From NCBI GenBank assembly GCA_016867655.1, contig VGJA01000011.1:1-12629 (forward strand): a stretch of 12,629 nt of DNA, written 5' to 3'. Shown here piece by piece: positions 7,140 through 11,375 of the stretch (position 1 is its first letter; each line of letters begins with the position of its first letter). The DNA comes from Candidatus Altarchaeales archaeon. Lineage in GTDB: Archaea; Altiarchaeota; Altiarchaeia; IMC4; SCGC-AAA252-I15. The notes under the pieces were generated by a model. That model was not told the DNA's origin and searched no databases. It worked only from the letters and a program-made list of their open reading frames with translations. A program made the translations under genes and the position numbers.

Positions 7140-7460
7140 TTATTTCCTGCCTTTGCTTATCTTCAATAGTATTTTCTTGAACTCTACGTCAGAAAGCTGT
7201 TTGGGAAGCCTGCCAGCCTGCTTCAGCTGTATCAAAAGTATTTCAATCTGCCTTGCATATTCCGGCCTTGCAAGCCTTATGTTTGCAAGCCGTTCTCTGG
7301 CTTCAGGAGTCAGAATCTGATTTATGATAAACTTTATCTGACTGCTTACTTCAGCTTCCTGCATCTGTTGTTGCAAGGCTTCCTGCTGTTGCTGCTGCAT
7401 CTGTTGCTGCAGCAGCTGCTGCATCCGCCTTCTTCTCAGCTCCTCTATGTCTTCAGCCAT
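7140..7460 (-). CDS. PDCD5-family DNA-binding protein
   Basis: This is a 106-residue archaeal homologue of eukaryotic PDCD5. It has an N-terminal helix with RRRRMQQLLQQ, a very Gln-rich segment (about 13-35), and a compact helical core with the family signature ILTPEARERLANIRLARPEYARQIE (51-75) and the closing basic end KKILLKISKGRK. Archaeal members bind DNA weakly; the cellular role is not settled. It is the last gene of the minus-strand ribosomal operon, 31 nt after the S19e stop, the usual archaeal partner arrangement. In many archaea L39e, L31e and eIF6 follow; here the unit ends instead at a palindrome facing a convergent gene. Confidence 0.95.
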   Translation of the reverse strand: MAEDIEELRRRRMQQLLQQQMQQQQQEALQQQMQEAEVSSQIKFIINQILTPEARERLANIRLARPEYARQIEILLIQLKQAGRLPKQLSDVEFKKILLKISKGRK

Positions 7461-7491
7461 TTCTCAATAGAACTATTGTATTCGCAGATAT

Positions 7492-7917
7492 TTACTCTTT
7501 TTTGACTGCAATAGTTGACGCAATCCTGTCCAAATAGGATTTGCCCTTGGATGTTATCCGCCTGCCTTCCTTCCCGACTTTTTCAGTATAACCCAGTTTG
7601 TCAAAATCCTGCAATAGCGTTCTGATTATCATACCTCCAGCGCGCCTGAACTTCTCAGGCTTGTGGCCTTTGTTCTCTCTTCCGCCGTAGACCACCCTAA
7701 GCCTTTGGACGCCGACCGGGCCTTTAACGTAAATCTTCCTCAAGACTGCTGCAGCCCTAACCCACCACCAGTCTTCATTTTCAGGAGCCCTCTCCCTGCT
7801 TGCGCCAGTCTTTATGTAGTAACTCCACTCAGGCCTCTCAAGCTTCACCTTCTCCTTCAAGTCCAATGCCGCTGCTTCAATCAGCTTTCCGGGCGGTATG
7901 TCGTATACTGTTGTCAT
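7492..7917 (-). CDS. rps19e: Small ribosomal subunit protein eS19 (S19e)
   Basis: This is a 30S ribosomal protein of archaea and eukaryotes needed for small-subunit maturation. The sequence shows the family start TTVYDIPPGKLIEAAA, the PEWSYYIKTGASRERAPENEDWWWVRAAAVLRK core, VGVQRLRVVYGG and the winged-helix end RAGGMIIRTLLQDFDKLGYTEK with ITSKGKSYLD. I choose the ATG at 7917 (141 residues) because archaeal homologues begin MxTVYDVP. A GTG at 7926 would overlap the ndk stop and add three residues. The start lies 2 nt past the ndk stop, so translation is probably coupled. The Gly-rich and aromatic surface residues are all present. Confidence 0.97.
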   Translation of the reverse strand: MTTVYDIPPGKLIEAAALDLKEKVKLERPEWSYYIKTGASRERAPENEDWWWVRAAAVLRKIYVKGPVGVQRLRVVYGGRENKGHKPEKFRRAGGMIIRTLLQDFDKLGYTEKVGKEGRRITSKGKSYLDRIASTIAVKKE

Positions 7918-7919
7918 CT

Positions 7920-8357
7920 TCAGCACTTGTATTTGACCAACTCCTCTTTTCTGAAGAATATTGGTATCTCACGCGCCGCAGCCTCAACAGAGTCCGAAGC
8001 GTGTATGATGTTCATGTCGATTCTCAAGCCAAAGTCCCCTCTTATCGTGCCCATCTCCGCTTTGCTTGGATCAGTGGCGCCGACAATCCTCCTCACAAGG
8101 GCTATCGCGCTCTGGTTGTCCAGCACATCAGTGTCCAATACTGCAATAACCACGGGCGATTCAATCATTGTGTTCAATAGTGAGTCGTAAAAAGGCTTTC
8201 CTTTGTGTATTTCATAAAGCCTTCCAGCAATTTCCTTGTCCAACTGCATCACCTTCAGGCCTGCAATCCTTATGCCGTGTTTTTCAAACCTTGTGAGAAT
8301 CTCCCCTACAAGTCCTCTCAACACAGAGTCAGGGCGTATGATAATCAATGTTTTCAT
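7920..8357 (-). CDS. ndk: Nucleoside diphosphate kinase with a KPD-to-RPD change
   Basis: Ndk transfers the gamma-phosphate of NTPs to NDPs through a phospho-histidine. At 145 residues the length is normal. The active-site segment GTIRGDF...NIIHASDSVEAA is intact, including the catalytic His, the Asn three residues before it and the Arg of TIRGDF. GATDP (nucleotide-binding Thr) and the Tyr of LYEIHKGKPF are also present. The odd point is the N terminus: TLIIIRPDSVLRGLVGEI, where nearly all family members have a Lys in place of Arg8 (IKPDAV), a residue that contacts nucleotide phosphates. There is also a slightly longer loop (TDVLDNQS) before the GATDP strand. It overlaps the L24e stop by 4 nt (ATGA). 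An L7Ae-S28e-L24e-Ndk order is typical of archaea. Confidence 0.95.
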   Translation of the reverse strand: MKTLIIIRPDSVLRGLVGEILTRFEKHGIRIAGLKVMQLDKEIAGRLYEIHKGKPFYDSLLNTMIESPVVIAVLDTDVLDNQSAIALVRRIVGATDPSKAEMGTIRGDFGLRIDMNIIHASDSVEAAAREIPIFFRKEELVKYKC

Positions 8358-8728
8358 TTTTTAGCCTTCTTCGCCTCCTTTGGCTTTTCAGCCTGTTGGG
8401 GTTTAGGAACTGGCGCAGGCGCTGGAGCATGGCTTTCAACAGCAGGTTTTTCAGAAATCGATTCAGCCTCTTTTCTTTCGGCTTCAGCAGCCTCTTTTTC
8501 AAGCGCCTTGATTTTTTCCAAAGAGACGCCTTCCTTCAGAAGCCTGATTCTTGCAATCTTTTCTTTTCTGTAAGCCTTAGTCCACTTGACTTTTCTCTTG
8601 CTTCTCCCCAGTTTGAGCAGGTTTTTGTCGCACTTGCTGGAGCAGAAGTAATATATCTTTCCTTTTGTTGTCACATACATTGACTCCAATCCTCTTCCAA
8701 TCTCCCTGCCGCAGAAACTACAGTCCAT
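8354..8728 (-). CDS. rpl24e: Large ribosomal subunit protein eL24 (L24e) with a long low-complexity tail
   Basis: The N-terminal half is the L24e zinc-ribbon fold, with ligands C3-x2-C6 and C29-x3-C33 and the conserved GxxMYVxxxGKIYYFCSSKCxKNxLKLGR pattern, which binds the 50S subunit near the L3/L14 region. Typical archaeal L24e has roughly 55-70 residues; this protein has 124. The extra part is a helical KEKIARIRLLKEGVSLEKI segment followed by an Ala/Glu/Lys/Pro tail (about 80-124). The tail is probably flexible and could contact rRNA or another factor; that is inference. The start lies 1 nt after the S28e stop, and the stop overlaps the ndk start, so it sits fully inside the operon. Confidence 0.95.
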   Translation of the reverse strand: MDCSFCGREIGRGLESMYVTTKGKIYYFCSSKCDKNLLKLGRSKRKVKWTKAYRKEKIARIRLLKEGVSLEKIKALEKEAAEAERKEAESISEKPAVESHAPAPAPVPKPQQAEKPKEAKKAKK

Positions 8729-8729
8729 C

Positions 8730-8924
8730 TTACCTGGTCAGGGGTTTGGCCTCCCTCTCACCCTCCTTCAACTCTATTATGTCGCCTTCTCTGACAGGAT
8801 TCCTGACATTCCTCCTCAGCACCCGGCCTTTGGTGGGTCCGTCTAGAATTTTGCACATCACCTGCATGACTTCCCCGTAGATGCCAGTCCTGCCTATGAT
8901 TTTGACTATTTCAGCGAGAACCAT
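8730..8924 (-). CDS. rps28e: Small ribosomal subunit protein eS28 (S28e)
   Basis: This 64-residue OB-fold protein of the 30S subunit is shared by archaea and eukaryotes and lies near the mRNA exit/platform region. The diagnostic segments are present: AEIVKIIGRTGIYGEVMQV, KILDGPTKGRVLRRNVRNPVREGDIIEL and the terminal EREAKPL (homologues commonly end in ETEREARRLR). The length is normal. It starts 2 nt after the L7Ae stop without its own Shine-Dalgarno sequence, so it probably relies on translation of L7Ae. If L7Ae represses its own start, S28e would be co-regulated. Confidence 0.97.
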   Translation of the reverse strand: MVLAEIVKIIGRTGIYGEVMQVMCKILDGPTKGRVLRRNVRNPVREGDIIELKEGEREAKPLTR

Positions 8925-8926
8925 TT

Positions 8927-9286
8927 TTACTTCTTCAGTTCAGCCACCTTTTCGGCTATGTCAGAAACAAGGTCTTTGGCTTTGCCTTCTTCAACAATGC
9001 AGCCTGCGGCGGTTGGCACGCTTATACCCACAGCCTCTCCAATGCCTTCTTTCGGCACATAGATGTAGGGAATCTTCTTTTCCTCGCACAGCATCGGCAA
9101 GTGCATGACTATTTCAGGAGGCTGCACATCGCTCCCTATTACAACGAGCTTTGCGTTTCCTCTTTCAACAGCTTTTGTTACCTCGTTGGTTCCTTTCCTT
9201 ATTTTTCCAGTGTCCTTGGCCGTCTCCAAAGCTTCCAAAGCCTTCTCCTGAAGCTCCTTCGGAGCCTCAAACTTCACGTAACCCAT
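8927..9286 (-). CDS. rpl7ae: Ribosomal protein L7Ae, kink-turn-binding protein
   Basis: L7Ae binds kink-turns in 23S rRNA, box C/D and H/ACA guide RNAs and RNase P. The 119-residue protein has the archaeal start [19 protein letters not shown], the RNA-binding loop [20 protein letters not shown] (32-51), the [26 protein letters not shown] strand-helix unit and the loop [10 protein letters not shown] that reads the flipped base. It is the first gene of a tight minus-strand operon with S28e, L24e, ndk, S19e and the PDCD5 homologue. The ATG at 9286 has a strong Shine-Dalgarno sequence (GAGGTGA, 9291-9297), unlike the leaderless-type starts elsewhere in the window. That sequence is part of a candidate kink-turn, suggesting feedback control. 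Confidence 0.97.
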   Translation of the reverse strand: MGYVKFEAPKELQEKALEALETAKDTGKIRKGTNEVTKAVERGNAKLVVIGSDVQPPEIVMHLPMLCEEKKIPYIYVPKEGIGEAVGISVPTAAGCIVEEGKAKDLVSDIAEKVAELKK

Positions 9287-9290
9287 AATC

Positions 9291-9297
9291 TCACCTC
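9291..9297 (-). promoter_or_regulatory. Shine-Dalgarno sequence of L7Ae
   Basis: GAGGTGA, complementary to the archaeal 16S rRNA 3' end (UCACCUCC), lies 4 nt before the ATG at 9286. It is the clearest ribosome-binding site in the window, and its GGTG is one strand of the candidate kink-turn closing stem. Confidence 0.8.
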
Positions 9298-9322
9298 ATC
9301 ACAATACACCGACTCATCGGTG
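9292..9322 (-). promoter_or_regulatory. Candidate autoregulatory kink-turn overlapping the L7Ae ribosome-binding site
   Basis: Read on the minus strand, CACC (9319-9322), a 3-nt loop GAT, then GA face a second GA followed by GGTG (9292-9295). This is the kink-turn layout: C-stem CACC/GGTG, a 3-nt bulge, and tandem G.A pairs. The non-canonical stem beyond is short (G.U, U-A, C-G, G.U) with an 8-nt loop. The GGTG is part of the Shine-Dalgarno sequence, so bound L7Ae would hide it. The same CACC can instead pair with the GGTG at 9307-9310 in a 6-bp hairpin with a TGAG loop (9307-9322), freeing the ribosome site. Leader kink-turn autoregulation by L7Ae has been reported in archaea; this architecture is inferred from sequence. 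Confidence 0.6.
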
Positions 9323-9351
9323 GAAACTGACTATACATATTGGAAAAAGCC

Positions 9352-9359
9352 TTTAATAA
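9352..9359 (-). promoter_or_regulatory. TATA-like box of the ribosomal operon
   Basis: On the minus strand this reads TTATTAAA, about 26 nt before a predicted start near 9329, giving a leader of about 43 nt that contains the candidate kink-turn. The same AT-rich block could serve the plus strand, with a start near 9382, where a structured domain begins. Confidence 0.5.
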
Positions 9360-9381
9360 ATAGTAGACGGCGGCTTATTAC

Positions 9382-9476
9382 AACCCGCAGAATATCCCCT
9401 ACGGGGAATGAATGCGCGTCTTCTAACAAGCATTCACCCTTTTGATAAAGTGTAATAGGTTTATAACCTGCGGGTT
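9382..9476. ncRNA. Candidate structured RNA, domain 1 (three-way-junction-like)
   Basis: A closing 9-bp perfect stem (AACCCGCAG at 9382-9390 with CTGCGGGTT at 9468-9476) encloses two hairpins: TCCCC-TAC-GGGGA (9395-9407) and a 7-bp TGAATGC/GCATTCA stem with a 14-nt loop (9409-9436). A further small GGTT-TAT-AACC hairpin (9458-9468) competes slightly with the closing stem. No open frame of note covers it. The strand is not fixed. I recognised no known RNA family. Confidence 0.45.
9459..9465 (+). promoter_or_regulatory. TATA-like box that could serve structured domain 2
   Basis: GTTTATA lies about 25 nt before the first base of the domain-2 closing stem at 9484, the spacing expected for an archaeal promoter. 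It overlaps base-paired elements of domain 1, so the call is weak. Confidence 0.25.
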
Positions 9477-9483
9477 ATATACC

Positions 9484-9603
9484 ATACTCCGCCCACTTCG
9501 TGGACGCTGTCCCCAGTTGGGGACATGCACCCTCATATACTACATGAAAGGGTGCACCCTCTTGTGGGCGTACCCGAAGGGTGCGCCCTTTAGGGCGGAG
9601 TAT
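9484..9603 (+). ncRNA. Candidate structured RNA, domain 2 (four hairpins in a closed stem)
   Basis: An 11-bp perfect stem (ATACTCCGCCC at 9484-9494 with its complement at 9593-9603) encloses four hairpins. These are CCAC-TTC-GTGG (9493-9503, sharing two bases with the closing stem); TGTCCCC-AGTT-GGGGACA (9508-9525); TGCACCCT/AGGGTGCA (9526-9556, continued inward by CAT/ATG); and GGGCGTACCC-GAA-GGGTGCGCCC (9566-9588). In the last, T9571 faces G9583: this is a G.U pair only if the plus strand is the RNA. A T-rich run (9601-9614) follows, which suits plus-strand termination. It sits 13 nt from the gltX stop, so a gltX 3'-end element is the alternative. Confidence 0.5.
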
Positions 9604-9616
9604 TTGATTTTTGGTT

Positions 9617-11122
9617 TCAGTTGTGTCCAAAGCAGAATATTAGTTTGTCCTTCTCCTTCTTGTCTAGCCTGCAGAATCCAAAGCGTTCGAATTGTATGAT
9701 TTCGCCTTCCTTTAGGTTCAGGCAGGCTTTCTCGCAATACCCTTTTACTGCTTCTTCTGGAGGTTTGTCATTCATCAATACTTCTGCCTTGACATAGTCT
9801 TGAACCCAGTGCATCTTCTGGGCTTGCTGGGTTTTTTCCTCAATGCACTCTATTTCCAGCGTGTTTTTTTGCAAGCTTGTTTTTTGCACGCAAGGCAGGC
9901 CAATCAGTTTTGCCTTGCCTTCTTTTTCCAGTAGTTCAGAGTCTTTTTTGGCTATGAATATTTTTGCATTCCCGTTGTCGTCTAATTCCAGTATTTGCTC
10001 TCTCACTCCTCTTTCTTTAAAGCTCGGGTGCAGCGCTATCCTGACTGTCTTTAATGGCGGGTTTTTCAGCAAAATTTCCACCGGGTTTTCAACGAAAAAG
10101 TATCTGTTTGCTTTCGCGTCCAGTATTTTCCTGTTTTCAGAATACAGGTTTTCCATGCTCACATTTATGTCGCTTTCGCTCAGTCCCAGTGAGAGCATGA
10201 GGTTTCTTATTGCTTCAGGAGTTATGCCTCTTCTTCTGAATGCCATTAATGTGTGCAGTCTGGGGTCATCCCAGCCTGAGTATTCGCCTTCTTTAATCGC
10301 GTATGCTATCTTGCTGGTGCTTAATTTAGTGACTTTCTCGCCTTCTTCTTCTCCTTCACTTTCTTCTTCGCCGACTTCTTCAGTGACTTTAATCCTACCC
10401 CAATGTAATACTTCAGGGTATTTCCAGCCCAGGTAGTCGTAGACGTATTGCTGTCTTTTTCCTGAGTCTGAAAGGTCTTTCCCTCTTATGATGTGCGTCA
10501 CCTCTAACAAGTGGTCTTCTATGGCGCCTGCAAAATCCAGCATCGGCCAGACGCAATACTTTAAGCCTGTTTTAGGGTGAGGTTCCTTGACTATTCTGAA
10601 CGCAACCCAGTCTCTTTCAGCAGGGTTCACGGCATTCAAGTCTGTTTTAATCCTCAAGACTGACTGGCCTTCTTCAATTCCGCCTGAAAGCATTTTCCTC
10701 CAGCCTGCAAGATTCTCCTCCAGCTTTTTGTCTCTATGCATGCACGCCAGTCCACTGTCCCTGCATTCCTTAAACCTTTCTTTCGAGCACTCGCATATGT
10801 AGGCTTTCCCAAGTTTGATGAGTTCTTCAGCATACTTGTAGTATTCAGGCAGCCTGCTCGAGCATTCCACTATCTTGTCGGGGTTGAAGCCAAGCCACTT
10901 GCAGTCTTCCACATACCAGCCGTAAGCTTCCAACATCGGTTTTTTCGTCTTAGGGTCGGTGTCATCAAACCTTAGAATAAGCTTTCCATTGTATTTTTTC
11001 ACGAACTCCGAGTTGATGACAATCCCTCTAGCATGGCCTAAAGTCGGCGGTCCGTTGGGGTTAGGCGCGAAGCGCATTACTACCTTGCTGGTGTCGCCTT
11101 TGAGATTGAGCTCGTGAGTCAT
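9617..11122 (-). CDS. gltX: Glutamyl-tRNA synthetase, archaeal type, with short N terminus
   Basis: This class I synthetase charges tRNA-Glu; in many archaea it also misacylates tRNA-Gln for GatDE. It shows the HIGH-type motif FAPNPNGPPTLGHAR (18-32), RFDDTDP (51-57), possible zinc ligands C110-x-C112 and C127-x-H129, the IEDHLLEVTHIIRGKDL helix, the KMSKS equivalent KLSTSK (266-271) and a beta-barrel anticodon domain of archaeal/GlnRS type. At 501 residues it is shorter than the usual archaeal enzyme (about 550-570). The HIGH region starts near residue 18 because the usual N-terminal extension is absent, and an in-frame TGA just before the ATG rules out a longer start. An acidic stretch (about 247-263, GEEESEGEEEGE) sits just before the KMSKS-like loop. 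A weak TTTTTCATTA lies about 28 nt upstream. Confidence 0.96.
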   Translation of the reverse strand: MTHELNLKGDTSKVVMRFAPNPNGPPTLGHARGIVINSEFVKKYNGKLILRFDDTDPKTKKPMLEAYGWYVEDCKWLGFNPDKIVECSSRLPEYYKYAEELIKLGKAYICECSKERFKECRDSGLACMHRDKKLEENLAGWRKMLSGGIEEGQSVLRIKTDLNAVNPAERDWVAFRIVKEPHPKTGLKYCVWPMLDFAGAIEDHLLEVTHIIRGKDLSDSGKRQQYVYDYLGWKYPEVLHWGRIKVTEEVGEEESEGEEEGEKVTKLSTSKIAYAIKEGEYSGWDDPRLHTLMAFRRRGITPEAIRNLMLSLGLSESDINVSMENLYSENRKILDAKANRYFFVENPVEILLKNPPLKTVRIALHPSFKERGVREQILELDDNGNAKIFIAKKDSELLEKEGKAKLIGLPCVQKTSLQKNTLEIECIEEKTQQAQKMHWVQDYVKAEVLMNDKPPEEAVKGYCEKACLNLKEGEIIQFERFGFCRLDKKEKDKLIFCFGHN

Positions 11123-11169
11123 AGTTCATAATCTATTGGATGAAGTAATGAAAAAGCGGTTTTCTGTTT

Positions 11170-11215
11170 TCCCCTTTCGGGGATGAAGCCGTCTTGTATG
11201 CTGTGATGGGCTTCA
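11170..11215. repeat. Two-hairpin element related to 9395-9436
   Basis: A TCCCC-TTTC-GGGGA hairpin (11170-11183) is followed at once by a TGAAGCC/GGCTTCA stem (11184-11190 with 11209-11215). The same order occurs on the other side of gltX at 9395-9436, with TCCCC-TAC-GGGGA and TGAATGC/GCATTCA; GTCTT is shared in the second loop and TTCAC at the end. The two differing stem positions are both compensated. Confidence 0.45.
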
Positions 11216-11236
11216 CTGTTTCCGGTTTTCACGGTT

Positions 11237-11369
11237 CTGAAAACTGAAAACCGAGGACCGAGAACTGAAAACTGAGAACCGAGGACCGAGAACTGAAAAC
11301 TGAGAACCGAGGACCGAGAACTGAAAACTGAGAACCGAGGACCGAGAACTGAAAACTGAGAACCGAAAA
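11237..11369. repeat. 28-bp tandem repeat built from heptads
   Basis: Four identical 28-bp units start at 11251, 11279, 11307 and 11335. Each unit is four related heptamers (CCGAGGA, CCGAGAA, CTGAAAA, CTGAGAA), i.e. YYGARRA-like words. Two more CTGAAAA heptads precede the units and one CCGAAAA follows, giving 19 heptads in phase. The plus strand is strongly purine-rich. It lies between the DUF1015 stop and the gltX promoter region, with no open frame through it. Perfect copies suggest recent expansion by slippage. Confidence 0.9.
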
Positions 11370-11375
11370 CAGTAT

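Noticed and set aside
7370..7430. CTG/TTG triplet microsatellite
   Set aside because: This is the coding sequence of the Gln-rich N terminus of the PDCD5 homologue, a normal feature of that family, with mixed codons.
7663..8190. Long plus-strand reading frame across S19e and ndk
   Set aside because: It runs antisense to two conserved genes and has low-complexity, Ser/Leu/Pro-rich composition typical of a shadow frame.
9382..9603. 5S rRNA, SRP RNA, RNase P RNA or box C/D guide RNA
   Set aside because: None of the conserved sequence blocks I know for these (5S loop motifs, SRP helix 8 motif, RNase P CR-I/CR-V, RUGAUGA plus CUGA boxes) was seen in the right arrangement.
9101..9699. Plus-strand frames across the L7Ae start, structured region and gltX end
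   Set aside because: They cut across the conserved L7Ae and gltX genes and the paired RNA-like domains, and their products resemble no protein family.
11170..11190. Isolated CRISPR-repeat-like hairpin (CCCC..GGGGATGAAG)
   Set aside because: It occurs only once at this site, with no regular spacing; it fits better as a two-hairpin element shared with 9395-9436.
11237..11369. Possible CRISPR array
   Set aside because: The units are contiguous with no unique spacers and break down into heptamers; no cas gene is present.
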